From contig NZ_WEGI01000001.1 in the NCBI RefSeq assembly GCF_009604425.1, positions 124,001-188,000 of the forward strand: 64,000 bases of DNA. Direction: 5' to 3'. The notes beneath the pieces are model-generated. The model worked only from the letters and a program-made list of their open reading frames with translations, was not told the DNA's origin and did no database searches. Positions 31,738-41,443 of this stretch are shown here, piece after piece; within the stretch, counting starts at the first letter, position 1, and each line of letters begins with the position of its first letter. Position numbers and translations under genes: made by a program. The stretch comes from Nocardia aurantia. Its GTDB lineage: Bacteria > Actinomycetota > Actinomycetes > Mycobacteriales > Mycobacteriaceae.

Positions 31738-32422
31738 GGACTACTACATCCGGCTGGAGCAGGCCCGCGGCGCCAACCCGTCCCGGCAGGTGCTGGCCGC
31801 GCTCGCCCGCGCACTGCTGCTCACCGCCGATGAGCGGGAGTACCTGTACCGCATCGCGGGGGAGCAGCCGCCGCTGGTCGCCGGGCCGAATCGCACCGTG
31901 CCGCAGTCCATCCGGACCATGATGGACAATCTGGTCTCGACGCCCGCCTACGTGGTGGACGCCACCTACGACATCCTGGCCTGGAATTCCCTCGCGGTGC
32001 ACTTCATCGGCGATCTCGACGCGCTGCCCGGCGCCGATCGCAACATGATCCGCTGGATGTTCCGGGCGGCCGCGGCGGGCGGGGTGTGGCCCGACGAGGC
32101 CGCTCTCGCCTTCGCCCGCGCCACCGTGGCCGACCTGCGCGCCGCCTACGCGCGCTATCCGGGCAACCCCGGCCTGGTCGCCATGGTCACCGAACTGCTC
32201 GGCACCTCACCACAATTCGCCGAACTGTGGGCGACACACGACGTCGCGGTGCGGCGCGCGCACCGCAAACGGGTGGTGCATCCGGACCTGGGGCCGCTGG
32301 AATTCGAGTGTCAGGTCATGCACATCGCCGACACCGATCAGCGGATGATCTTCTATTGCGCCGCACCCGGATCCCGCACCGAGTCGATCTTCCGAACCCT
32401 GGCGGCCTCGCCCGCCGAGTGA
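31729..32422 (+). pseudogene. 3' fragment of the MmyB-type XRE regulator
   Basis: Encodes the end of the helix-turn-helix (LSVDYYIRLEQARGANPSRQVLAALARAL) and the complete MmyB-like ligand-binding domain (residues about 95-279 of the joined protein, with AYVVDATYDILAWN and TRSVAVRRAHRKRVVHPDLGPLEF-like motifs). The element supplies a GTG at 31706 in frame, so a truncated protein lacking the first helices could be made if transcribed. Its normal target is probably the divergent SDR at 17345-18100. Confidence 0.85.
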
Positions 32423-32843
32423 GCGTGCGCGCTGATTGCTGACGGAAATCAACCATCTCCGGTCGGAAGAACTGGCTGTGAGGTTGCCGGACCCGGATAC
32501 CCGGAGCGCCGGAACCGCGTCCGGCGATTCCGGGTACCTGCGATCCGCCGGCGTCCCGGCGCCGAATAACCTTGTGCGCGTGACGATGACCGGCCACGAA
32601 GGGGCGGCCGGACCTGGAATGTACCGGACCCGGCGCGATCTCGTGTCCGGTTTGTTGCGCATGGGGTGAGCGGGCGAGAAACGAATCATGCCTCCTACCT
32701 CGAAAAGTGCGGCAAATCATACAAACTCGCTCACTTGGCAAATGTTCGGCAGCTAGTATGGTGTCGGCTCGATCGAAGTCCCGGATGAGCTCGCGACCCG
32801 GGTGAAGTTCTGCGCTCTACACGATGAGGGGAAAGGTAAGCGC
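32423..32843. promoter_or_regulatory. Intergenic region with a candidate promoter
   Basis: No gene is supported in these 420 bases. Near the end, TTGGCA at 32735-32740 and TATGGT 16 bases later form a plausible -35/-10 pair in an AT-rich stretch, ahead of the repeat-protein operon starting at 32844. The rest is ordinary high-GC sequence. Confidence 0.45.
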
Positions 32844-34541
32844 ATGGCCTTGGGTCGCATGGTGCGCGTCGCGGCAGTGGCCGGGATGGTCGCCGGTTAC
32901 GGGTTCCTGGGGCCGCTGGTCGCCTCGGCCCGCCCGGAATCTCCGTGCCCGCAATGCTCCACCGGTGGCGAACCGGACGAACACGCCCTGCGCATCCCGG
33001 GTCGATCCGTCACGGCGCCGGATACTTCACATCCCGCCCGCGACCTCGAGCTTCCCGCCCCGCGCCCGGGACCGACCGCCCTCCTCGGCACCGGTTCCGC
33101 CGCCCTCGGCTCGGCGGCGCCGGGCTCGGCCGCCCTCGGATCCGCCGGTGCCGGGACTGCTTCCGCGACCTCCGCTCTCGACACCGGCGACGCATTCGAT
33201 TCCGCCGCGGCCGATCCGGAATCGGCGCCGGAGCCTGCGCGGATCGATCCGGCCCTCGCGCTGGTGGCGGCCGTGGCGGGCACCGATGCCGCCGGGCTGG
33301 TGGTCCAGCTAGCCGCGCTCGCCACGAGCGCGGCTGTGCTCGAAACGTCGCCGGCACCAACAGGTTCCGAGCACGTCGGCGCGGGTTCACCTTTCTCGGC
33401 ATGGCTCGTGCCCGCACCGCTCCGCGCTCCGGACGCGGCCGAGGCCGAGGCCGACGACCCCTCGGACCTGCTCGGGAAAGCCCCAACGGCAGCGACATTC
33501 GTGATCGAACGACAGACCGTCCCGGGAGCCGATACGCCCGGATCATCCGGTGCCGCCGACTCGATCGACGCCAGGGAGACGGGTTCCGGATCCGCCGCGG
33601 CGAGCGCCGCCGCGCTCCTCGGCATCCTCGGCACCGGTTCCGCCGCCGGCGCGGTATTACCGGGCGCACTGGGCACCGCCTCGGCCGGCGGCATCCCGCT
33701 GCTCGGCGCACTGGGCACCGGCTCGGCAGCGCCCGGCCCGGTGGGCGCCGCCACGAGTTCGGCGTCGGCGGGAGCGTTGGAAACCGGTTCGGCTGGTGCG
33801 GGATCGGCAGGAACTGCCACGGATTCCGCGTTGTCGGGTCCGTTGGGTACCGGTTCGGCCGCAGTGGGTTCGGCGGGTGCCGCGACGGGTTCTGCGTTGT
33901 TGGGAAGCCTGGGGACAGGTTCGGCCGCGGTCGGTTCGGCGGGTGCCGCGACGGGTTCTTCGTTGTCGGGAAGCGTGGGGACAGGGCCGGCCGCAGTGGG
34001 TTCGGCGGGTGCCGCGACGGGTTCCGCGTTGTTGGGGGCTCTGGGAACCGGTTCGGCAGCGGCCGGGTCTTCGGCGGCAACGGGTTCGGGATTGGTGGGG
34101 ACGGGTTCGGCGGCAGTCGGTTCGGCCGCCGTGGGATCCGCGGTGCTGGCGTCACCGCTGCTGCTGTTGCTCCTGCTGCAACCGCCGCCCACGCCGCCGG
34201 TTCCCGAGCCGCCGTTGCTCATTCCACCGGCTCCGGGACCGGTACCGCCGGGGCAGCTGCCAGTGCGGCCGGTGGTGGTCGTGGCGCCGCCGGCGGCGGA
34301 TGAACTGCCCGTACCGATCGTGCCCGGACCCGCTCCCGCGCCTGGCTTCCGGGCCGAACCGGCGGTGCGGCCGACCGCGAATTCCGGTGGGCTGCCGCCG
34401 GTTCGGGCGCTCGAGGTGATCGGCGGCCTGATCGCGATGGCGCTGGCGGCGACCGGGTCGGGGGCCGTCGGATTCCAGAGCGCGGCGGCGGCGCAGGCGC
34501 GCGTCGACGCCGCGCGGGCCGCGTTCTTCCCGCGGGCATGA
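32844..34541 (+). CDS. Exported Gly/Ser/Ala-repeat protein
   Basis: This 565-residue protein starts with a signal-peptide-like segment (VRVAAVAGMVAGYGFLGPLVASA). A long low-complexity body follows, dominated by GTGSAA, GSAGAATGSAL and LGALG motifs, with 22-residue repeats in residues about 334-400. Then come a Pro-rich segment with a hydrophobic helix (LASPLLLLLLL near residue 435) and a C-terminal helix (VIGGLIAMALAATGSGAVGF). The composition recalls PE_PGRS-like surface proteins but no PE domain is present. ATG follows GAGGGGAAAGG. It heads an operon with an M78 peptidase and a membrane protein. A surface role is an inference. Confidence 0.65.
   Translation: MALGRMVRVAAVAGMVAGYGFLGPLVASARPESPCPQCSTGGEPDEHALRIPGRSVTAPDTSHPARDLELPAPRPGPTALLGTGSAALGSAAPGSAALGSAGAGTASATSALDTGDAFDSAAADPESAPEPARIDPALALVAAVAGTDAAGLVVQLAALATSAAVLETSPAPTGSEHVGAGSPFSAWLVPAPLRAPDAAEAEADDPSDLLGKAPTAATFVIERQTVPGADTPGSSGAADSIDARETGSGSAAASAAALLGILGTGSAAGAVLPGALGTASAGGIPLLGALGTGSAAPGPVGAATSSASAGALETGSAGAGSAGTATDSALSGPLGTGSAAVGSAGAATGSALLGSLGTGSAAVGSAGAATGSSLSGSVGTGPAAVGSAGAATGSALLGALGTGSAAAGSSAATGSGLVGTGSAAVGSAAVGSAVLASPLLLLLLLQPPPTPPVPEPPLLIPPAPGPVPPGQLPVRPVVVVAPPAADELPVPIVPGPAPAPGFRAEPAVRPTANSGGLPPVRALEVIGGLIAMALAATGSGAVGFQSAAAAQARVDAARAAFFPRA
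33843..34040 (+). repeat. Three tandem 66-bp coding repeats
   Basis: Units at 33843-33908, 33909-33974 and 33975-34040 each encode a variant of LGTGSAAVGSAGAATGSALLGS (22 residues). A degenerate fourth begins at 34041. Divergence is mostly at a few third positions and a few substitutions, indicating fairly recent duplication. Confidence 0.85.
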
Positions 34542-34555
34542 GAGGAGCGTCGGCG

Positions 34556-35065
34556 ATGACCTACGCACGGACGCAAGGCCGTTCCCATCGCCGGGTGGCG
34601 GCCGCGGTCGACGCGGTGTGCGCGGTGGCGGCCGATTTCGACGCGACCACGCTGGACGAGGTGGTGCTCGCCGTCTCCGCCGAGCGGCGCCGCCCGATCG
34701 AGATCGTCAGCGAGGAGCTCGGCCCGGGGGTGTGCGGGCAGCGACGGACCTATCCGGACAAGGAGGTGATCGTGCTGGCCGCGGCGCTGCCGAGCCGCGA
34801 GCACACGCTCGCACACGAGTTGGGGCACATCGTCTTCGACCATCCCGGTGAGGTCGCGGCCGAGGTCACGCTGGCGGCGAGCGACGATCTGATCGCCTAC
34901 ATGCTCAACCGGCGGGCCTACCAGCAGATGGTGGCCCAGGGGCCGGACGAACTGGCGGAGTGGGAGGCGGAGACCTTCGCCAGCATGCTGATGACCAGGT
35001 TGCGGGTGTTCCACAGCCGAGGCGCCGGCGTCTCGGTCCTTCGATTCGACGAGGCACTGGGATGA
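34556..35065 (+). CDS. ImmA/IrrE-type M78 metallopeptidase
   Basis: This 169-residue protein carries HELGH at the zinc site in HTLAHELGHIVFDHPGE (near residues 82-98) and a downstream acidic helix EWEAETFASMLMTRL whose Glu is the likely third ligand. This is the ImmA/IrrE fold. Such peptidases often cleave or relieve XRE-family repressors. ATG 34556 has GAGGAG 8 bases upstream and is preferred to 34538. The membrane-protein gene downstream overlaps by 4 bases (ATGA), and an espR-like XRE gene lies convergent 1.2 kb away. Confidence 0.82.
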   Translation: MTYARTQGRSHRRVAAAVDAVCAVAADFDATTLDEVVLAVSAERRRPIEIVSEELGPGVCGQRRTYPDKEVIVLAAALPSREHTLAHELGHIVFDHPGEVAAEVTLAASDDLIAYMLNRRAYQQMVAQGPDELAEWEAETFASMLMTRLRVFHSRGAGVSVLRFDEALG

Positions 35066-36069
35066 CATTCTGGCTCGGCGCACTGGTGATCTGGATGGCC
35101 GCGGGCGCGCGGGTGGGCCGGGTGCTGGTGAAACCGGCGACCACCGCCCGGCTCGCGATCGTGCTGGCGGTGGCGAGCGTGGCCGCGGCCGCGACCGCGG
35201 CGATCCCCGAGGTGGCGGTCACGGTGGACCATCTGCTGCCGGGCGGTGTCGACGGCCGGCCGCTGGCCGAGCGGGTGGTCGCGGCGGCCTGGCTGATGTT
35301 CGCGGTCGCCACCTCGGTGGTGGCCGCGGCCGCCTGGCCGATCGTGTCCCGCCGCAATCTCCGCAAGATCGCGGCCTCGATCTACGCGGCCGGACTGGCG
35401 GCCGTGGTCGTCACGGTCGGCTGGTCGGTGCTGTTCGGATGGGCGGTCACGCTGCCGGCCTGCGGATTCGTGGCGATCACCGGATTGCGCAATCTGGACT
35501 GGACCGCGCTCGGGCGCGGCATCGCCCTCTACACCTCGGGCACGGTGGTGGTGGGAGTGCTTGCCGCGCTCTCGATTCGGCGGCTGGCGCGCGACGAACC
35601 GCCCGCCCGGCCGGGCACTCCCGGTTGGTTCTGGCCCGCCTGGCAGGTGGCCGGGCTGTTCGTCGCGCTCGGCGCGGTGTGGATCGTGATCGAGCTGTGG
35701 GCGCGAGCGCGCCTGCTGCTGCGGCGGATCCGGGTCCTGCACCGCACTCTGATCGGACGGTTCCCCGAGGTGGTGACCGGCGACAAGCCGGCCTCGACCG
35801 CGCAGCTGCGGGCGTCGGATCACGTCACCCAGATCATGGACGCGATGTACCTGCAATCGGGCGGCGGGGTGGAGTTGGTGGCGGTCGGGCCCCCGCCGGC
35901 GTCGGTGGCCGAGCGCGCGGATCTGGTCGCGCGCTGGGCCCGCGATCCGTCCGGCGGGGTCGCCGTCGACGCCCGCTGGATCGCGCCGCCGGAGGGAGTC
36001 GGTCCGCGCGGGTGGGTTCGGGCGATCGCCCGCGCCTACCGGACGACCCCGGCCGAGGGGAGCCGATGA
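35062..36069 (+). CDS. Multi-pass membrane protein (MAB_1171c/DUF6545-like)
   Basis: This 335-residue protein has about seven hydrophobic helices in residues 1-235, followed by a cytosolic tail of about 100 residues with RRIRVLHRTLIGRFPEVV and a helical region DHVTQIMDAMYLQ. It resembles the putative actinobacterial transporters paired with M78 peptidases and XRE regulators. The ATGA overlap with the peptidase gene shows translational coupling. It might be a sensor or transporter linked to the peptidase; the substrate is unknown. Two strong terminators follow. Confidence 0.65.
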   Translation: MTFWLGALVIWMAAGARVGRVLVKPATTARLAIVLAVASVAAAATAAIPEVAVTVDHLLPGGVDGRPLAERVVAAAWLMFAVATSVVAAAAWPIVSRRNLRKIAASIYAAGLAAVVVTVGWSVLFGWAVTLPACGFVAITGLRNLDWTALGRGIALYTSGTVVVGVLAALSIRRLARDEPPARPGTPGWFWPAWQVAGLFVALGAVWIVIELWARARLLLRRIRVLHRTLIGRFPEVVTGDKPASTAQLRASDHVTQIMDAMYLQSGGGVELVAVGPPPASVAERADLVARWARDPSGGVAVDARWIAPPEGVGPRGWVRAIARAYRTTPAEGSR

Positions 36070-36209
36070 GATGCAAACGAAAAGCGTACGAACAATTGCA
36101 ATCACATACTGCCGGGCGTTCGCCGGACCGACTGGTTTTATGTCCTGGATCACAGTGCGGCGTTCTGTGCCCACGACTGCCGACCGCATCGATGGCGGCG
36201 CACGGACAC

Positions 36210-36246
36210 GGCTCACACCGAAGCGGGTCGCGCTTCGGTGTGAGCC
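36210..36246 (+). terminator. Strong hairpin after the membrane-protein gene
   Basis: GGCTCACACCGAAGC (36210-36224) pairs perfectly with GCTTCGGTGTGAGCC (36232-36246), loop 7 bases. It lies 140 bases past the stop codon, before the second hairpin. Confidence 0.8.
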
Positions 36247-36265
36247 GAAATCACCCCCAAAACAA

Positions 36266-36293
36266 ACACAGTGCGGTGGTCACCGCACTGTGT
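36266..36293. terminator. Bidirectional hairpin between the membrane-protein and espR-like genes
   Basis: ACACAGTGCGGTG (36266-36278) pairs with CACCGCACTGTGT (36281-36293) with a two-base loop. It sits 18 bases beyond the espR-like stop on the leftward strand and downstream of the rightward operon. Confidence 0.75.
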
Positions 36294-36311
36294 GTTGCCT
36301 TGTGGACCTTG

Positions 36312-36728
36312 TTATTCCGTGCCGTCCGGCGGGATCTCGGGCAAGCCTTCGCTCGCCCGCAGCTTCTCGGCCATCGAGGTCAGGAGGTTTTGCGATTCCT
36401 CCGACAGATCGAAGGCCCTACTCGACAGCCGACGAAGTCCGTAGCCCTGCAGCTGGGACAGCAGCTCGAGATCGTGGTCGATCTTGGCCGCGTAGATGTC
36501 GTTGAAGAAGTAGTCCGGCTTGACCTTGAAGAACTTCGCCAGCGCGGCCACCGTCTCATCGGACGGATTGGTGCGCTGTCCCGACCGCAACTGCGAGAGG
36601 TACGGTTTCGAGATCGGATGGCCGGAGGCTGTCAAGGCAGCCGCCACCTCCGCGTTGGTGTGCGGCTTGCGCCCCGGGGGATGCACGGTTTCGAACAGCT
36701 TGTTCAGCCGCGCCGCGAAATCAGCCAT
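36312..36728 (-). CDS. espR: EspR-like XRE-family nucleoid-associated regulator
   Basis: This 138-residue protein closely follows the EspR pattern: FAARLNKLFETVHPPGRKPHTNAEVAAAL at the start, then SKPYLSQLRSGQRTNPSDETVAALAKFFKVKPDYFF for the helix-turn-helix, and a C-terminal dimerisation helix with RRLSSRAFDLSEESQ. M. tuberculosis EspR (132 residues) regulates ESX-1 and envelope genes. It has a long AT-rich upstream region, suggesting its own elaborate promoter. No ESX genes are in this window. It converges on the M78/membrane-protein operon. Confidence 0.8.
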   Translation of the reverse strand: MADFAARLNKLFETVHPPGRKPHTNAEVAAALTASGHPISKPYLSQLRSGQRTNPSDETVAALAKFFKVKPDYFFNDIYAAKIDHDLELLSQLQGYGLRRLSSRAFDLSEESQNLLTSMAEKLRASEGLPEIPPDGTE

Positions 36729-37088
36729 TGTGAGCCGCCCAATTCCCTTCGCTGTACTAACAGTCGTTATCTCGGATACGTATCATTGATATTAGCGGCT
36801 GAGTAACTGAAAACCTACGCCTGATTCGTGATTTCCTTGAAGCTTCCAGACGTCCGGTTCTGGAACCGACGCCCGCCGCGGCGTTTGCGGGGTACCCCAA
36901 CGGCACTGGAGAACCGCAGGCTGGAGTGGGTTTTCGCCCGTCGCGAGGGTGCCCGGCACCCATCGAATGGTAACGCAAAGATAGCTGACGTCTCATGGAA
37001 GACTCTGTATCGCACATTGTGTGGCGTACGCCACCCGATGGGTCCACGGGGATGAACGTTCAACAACCCCCACGTGAAGTGCCTGTTT
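36729..37088. other. 360-bp non-coding region upstream of espR and downstream of fadA5
   Basis: No gene is supported. The first 60 bases are AT-rich and probably hold the espR promoter. An inverted repeat TTCCAGA (36844-36850) / TCTGGAA (36859-36865) partly overlaps the palindrome GGTTCTGGAACC (36857-36868). Both could bind a regulator or form a hairpin. Confidence 0.5.
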
Positions 37089-38270
<1,182 letters not shown>

Positions 38271-38287
38271 TCAAATGCAGCAAAAAC

Positions 38288-38301
38288 TGAAACAAGTTCG
38301 A
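38288..38301. promoter_or_regulatory. KstR-type operator at the fadA5 promoter
   Basis: TGAAACAAGTTCGA fits the KstR motif TnnAACnnGTTnnA at all fixed positions, 32 bases upstream of the fadA5 start codon. Confidence 0.7.
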
Positions 38302-38364
38302 TGCTAACTCAGGCGGAAAATGCCGGTGTCTTTACTAGTCGATCCGCCTGTGCTGCAATGGCCA

Positions 38365-38378
38365 TAGAACGTGTTCCA
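38365..38378. promoter_or_regulatory. KstR-type operator at the cyp125 promoter
   Basis: TAGAACGTGTTCCA fits TnnAACnnGTTnnA at all fixed positions and is nearly palindromic. It ends 20 bases before the cyp125 start, leaving room for the GGAGGA Shine-Dalgarno. Confidence 0.85.
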
Positions 38379-38398
38379 ATTACTGGAGGAGTCAGCTG

Positions 38399-39643
38399 GT
38401 GGTAGAGGCTGGTACCGCGCGGCCGAACGTGCCGGACGGTTTCGACGTCACCGACCCCGCGATGTGGGAGCAGCGCGTGCCGGTCGAGGAGTTCGCCGAA
38501 CTCCGCCGCGCCGCGCCGATCTGGTGGAATCCGCAGTCCCCGGAGATCGGTGGCTTCCACGACGAGGGCTTCTGGGTGGTGTCCCGGCATGCCGACGTCA
38601 AGGAGGTGTCCCGGCGCAGCGATGTGTTCTCCACCTACGAGAACACCGCGATTCCGCGCTTCCAGGACGACATCCCGCGCGAGAACATCGACATGCAGCG
38701 GCTGATCCTGCTCAACATGGACCCGCCGGAGCACACCAAGCAGCGCAAGATCATCGCCCGCGGCTTCACCCCGCGCGTGATCAACGGCCTGCGCGCCGAG
38801 TTGTCGGCCCGCGCCGAGCGAATCGTGAAGGCGGCGGCCGAATCCGGAACCGGCGACTTCGTCGAGCAGGTCGCCTGCGAGCTGCCGCTGCAGGCCATCG
38901 CCGATTTGATCGGCGTGCCGCAGGAGGACCGGATGAAGGTCTTCACCTGGTCCAACGAGATGACCGGCTACGACGATCCGGACATGGACGCGGATCCGGT
39001 GATGGCGTCGGCGCAGCTGCTGGGCTACGCCTACCAGATGGCCGAGGACCGCAAGGCGAATCCGGCCGGCGACATCGTCACCGATCTGGTGCAGGCCGAG
39101 ATCGACGGCGAGGCACTGACTTCCGAGGAGTTCGGCTTCTTCGTGATGCTGCTGGCGGTGGCGGGCAACGAGACCACCCGCAACGCCATCTCGCACGGTA
39201 TGCACGCCTTCCTGGAACACCCGGATCAGTGGGAGCTGTTCAAGGCACAGCGCCCGGCCACCGCGGCCGACGAGATCATCCGCTGGGCCACCCCGGTGAG
39301 CATGTTCCAGCGCACCCTGCTCGCCGACGCCGAACTGTCCGGCGTGCAGATGACGAAGGGCCAGCGGCTGGTGCTGCTGTACCGCTCCGCCAACTTCGAC
39401 GAGGACGTGTTCGAGAACCCGTACACCTTCGACATCTTGCGGGATCCCAACCCGCACTTGTCCTTCGGCGGCACCGGCGCGCACTTCTGCATCGGCGCGA
39501 ACCTGGCCCGCCTGGAGGTCGACCTGATCTTCAACGCCATCGCCGACCACCTCCCCGACATCGCCGCTGTAGCCCAGCCCCGCCGCCTGCGCTCCGGCTG
39601 GCTGAACGGCATCAAGGAATACCAGGTGAATTACAAGCACTGA
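38399..39643 (+). CDS. cyp125: CYP125-like steroid C26/C27 monooxygenase
   Basis: This 414-residue P450 has the I-helix AGNETTRN near residue 257, the ExxR-type motif DEIIR near 292, and the haem loop FGGTGAHFCIG with the axial Cys at 364. CYP125 hydroxylates the terminal methyl of cholesterol/cholestenone and oxidises it to the acid, starting side-chain degradation. GTG 38399 follows GGAGGA. It is divergent from fadA5 with KstR sites on both sides, as in M. tuberculosis. In that species chsE1/E2/H1/H2 and ltp2 follow; here a strong terminator follows instead. Confidence 0.9.
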   Translation: MVEAGTARPNVPDGFDVTDPAMWEQRVPVEEFAELRRAAPIWWNPQSPEIGGFHDEGFWVVSRHADVKEVSRRSDVFSTYENTAIPRFQDDIPRENIDMQRLILLNMDPPEHTKQRKIIARGFTPRVINGLRAELSARAERIVKAAAESGTGDFVEQVACELPLQAIADLIGVPQEDRMKVFTWSNEMTGYDDPDMDADPVMASAQLLGYAYQMAEDRKANPAGDIVTDLVQAEIDGEALTSEEFGFFVMLLAVAGNETTRNAISHGMHAFLEHPDQWELFKAQRPATAADEIIRWATPVSMFQRTLLADAELSGVQMTKGQRLVLLYRSANFDEDVFENPYTFDILRDPNPHLSFGGTGAHFCIGANLARLEVDLIFNAIADHLPDIAAVAQPRRLRSGWLNGIKEYQVNYKH

Positions 39644-39657
39644 TGCGGTCGTGACGC

Positions 39658-39687
39658 GAAGGGGGCCACCCATCGGTGGCCCCCTTC
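39658..39687 (+). terminator. Strong terminator after cyp125
   Basis: GAAGGGGGCCACC (39658-39670) pairs perfectly with GGTGGCCCCCTTC (39675-39687), loop CATC, 15 bases after the cyp125 stop. Confidence 0.85.
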
Positions 39688-39707
39688 GGTGCTAACTCGA
39701 CCGGCAC

Positions 39708-39802
39708 GGTTTGCGGCCGCCCCCGGTGTTCCGGTGCCCGATGCGATGCGACGAAGGAGCAAGCAGCGGGTGCCGGAACACCGGGGTTACAGGCCGCAAA
39801 CC
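39708..39802. repeat. Nested 95-bp inverted-repeat structure
   Basis: Outer arms GGTTTGCGGCC (39708-39718) and GGCCGCAAACC (39792-39802) enclose inner arms CCCCGGTGTTCCGG (39721-39734) and CCGGAACACCGGGG (39773-39786). The 38-base centre is unpaired. It lies between the cyp125 terminator and the end of the convergent SnoaL gene. This resembles a mobile palindromic repeat unit or a structured RNA; no second copy was noticed in the window. Confidence 0.75.
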
Positions 39803-39823
39803 AGCGAGGCGGAGCCGAGCAAT

Positions 39824-40243
39824 TTATACAGCTCTGATGGTGGCCATTGCGCGCTCTTGTTCCCAGAAGGCGCGGAGAGCGGCGATCTTGCCGGAATCGT
39901 CTACGCGATAGGTGAATACGCCGTGGGCGTCGATGATCTGGCCGCCGATGGTGGTGCGGATGAGGCCGGTGTAGGCGACCTCGTTGCCGCAGGCGAACGA
40001 GTCGTCGAAGAGGAACTCGATGGACTCGGCCATGGCGATCGCCTTGTCCCAGAACGCCGCGATGGCGTCCCGGCCGCGGTGGCCGGCGCCCTCGGGGTCG
40101 AACAGCGAAGGGCCGACGGGATCTTCGACGATGCCGTCGGCGGCGAACAGGTCCAGCCAGGCGGCCTTGTCGCGGGCGCGGACCGCGGCCTGGGAGGCGC
40201 GGCCCGCCACGCGCGCGGGATGGTCCACTGCGGTGTCCGTCAT
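39824..40243 (-). CDS. SnoaL-like/NTF2-fold protein
   Basis: This 139-residue protein has the small cone-shaped NTF2 fold seen in SnoaL cyclases and ketosteroid isomerases: DKAAWLDLFAADGIVEDPVGPSLFDPEGAGHRGRDAIAAFWDKAI, then VFTYRVDDSGKIAALRAFWE. Its start overlaps the ltp4 stop (ATGA), so it is the last gene of the leftward ltp operon and probably acts on a steroid or on a CoA intermediate. Whether it is an isomerase, a lyase or a binding protein cannot be told. Confidence 0.72.
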   Translation of the reverse strand: MTDTAVDHPARVAGRASQAAVRARDKAAWLDLFAADGIVEDPVGPSLFDPEGAGHRGRDAIAAFWDKAIAMAESIEFLFDDSFACGNEVAYTGLIRTTIGGQIIDAHGVFTYRVDDSGKIAALRAFWEQERAMATIRAV

Positions 40244-41406
40244 GGCTTCTCCGATCCGACTACCCACATCGAGAAGTATTGTGAGCCACCGCCGTAGGCG
40301 TGGCCAAGGGCTTTTCGCGCATCTTCGACCTGGTAGTCGCCGGCGCGGCGCATGACCTGCTTGGCGGCCTCGGCGAACCGGATCATGCCGGACGCGCCGA
40401 TCGGGTTGGAGCTGAGCACGCCGCCGGACGGGTTGACCGGCAGCTTCCCGCCGATCTCGGTCTCCCGGGCGTCGGTGAGCTTCCAGCCCTCACCTTCCGG
40501 CATGAAGCCGAGGTTCTCCAGCCACATCGGCTCGAACCAGGAGAAGGGCACGTAGATCTCGGCGGCGTCGATATCCTCGAGCGGGTTGGTGATGCCCGCC
40601 TGTTTCCACAGGGCGGCGGCGGCGTTGCGGCCCGCCTGCGGATTCACCTGGTCGCGACCGGCATACGCGAGCGGCTCGGTGCGCATCGCGGTGCCGTGCA
40701 CCCAGGCGACGGTGCGGCCGTTCGCCGCCGCGGCGGCCGCGGCGGTCTCGTTGCCGAGCACCAGGGCGCACGCGCCGTCGGAGGACGGGCAGGTCTCGTC
40801 GAAACGGATGGGGTCCCAGAGCATCTGGGAGGCCAGCACCGATTCCATGGTGATGTCGGCCTGCTGCAGGTGGGCCAGCGGATTCTTGGCGCCGTTGCGG
40901 CGATCCTTCACCGCGACCATCGCGCCGATGTGCAAGGGCGCGTTGGCCCGCCGGATGTAGGCGCGCACGTGCGGGGCGAAATAGCCGCCCGCGCCGGCGC
41001 CGACCGGTTTGGTGAACGGCACCGGATTCGACAGTGCCCACATGGCATTGGATTCGGACTGCTTCTCCCAGGCCACGGCGAGTACCCTGCCGTGCACACC
41101 GCCCTGGATCAGGTTGGCGGCGACGACCCCGGTCGAGCCGCCGACCGAGCCGGCGGTGTGCACCCGCAACATCGGTTTCCCGGTGGCGCCCAGCGCATCC
41201 GCGAGGAACAGTTCCGGCATCATCGAACCCTCGAACAGGTCCGGCGCCTTGCCCACCACGACGGCGTCGATGTCGGCCATCGTGAGCTCGGCGTCGGCCA
41301 GCGCGCGATCGATTGCCTCCCTGCACATTCCGGCCATCGACACATCCGCGCGTTTCGTCACATGATGGGTCTGGCCGGTGCCGAGTACTGCGGCGAGTTC
41401 AGTCAT
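40240..41406 (-). CDS. ltp4: Ltp4-like steroid-CoA aldolase/thiolase-fold lipid-transfer protein
   Basis: This 388-residue thiolase-superfamily protein belongs to the SCP-x/lipid-transfer type, with GGSTGVVAANLIQGG near residue 90, the CPSSDGACALVLG region near 208, NPSGGVLSSNPIGASG near 337 and HAYGGGSQYFSMWVVG at the end. It lacks the classical thiolase catalytic Cys-Gly arrangement. Ltp3 and Ltp4 are known in Rhodococcus as aldolases that remove branched C24 sterol side chains with a DUF35 partner. Gene order (DUF35, ltp3, ltp4) matches Rv3521-Rv3523. Confidence 0.78.
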   Translation of the reverse strand: MTELAAVLGTGQTHHVTKRADVSMAGMCREAIDRALADAELTMADIDAVVVGKAPDLFEGSMMPELFLADALGATGKPMLRVHTAGSVGGSTGVVAANLIQGGVHGRVLAVAWEKQSESNAMWALSNPVPFTKPVGAGAGGYFAPHVRAYIRRANAPLHIGAMVAVKDRRNGAKNPLAHLQQADITMESVLASQMLWDPIRFDETCPSSDGACALVLGNETAAAAAAANGRTVAWVHGTAMRTEPLAYAGRDQVNPQAGRNAAAALWKQAGITNPLEDIDAAEIYVPFSWFEPMWLENLGFMPEGEGWKLTDARETEIGGKLPVNPSGGVLSSNPIGASGMIRFAEAAKQVMRRAGDYQVEDARKALGHAYGGGSQYFSMWVVGSEKP

Positions 41407-41443
41407 GCCGATATCTCCCGATGATGATTCGTCTCCCGGTGGC

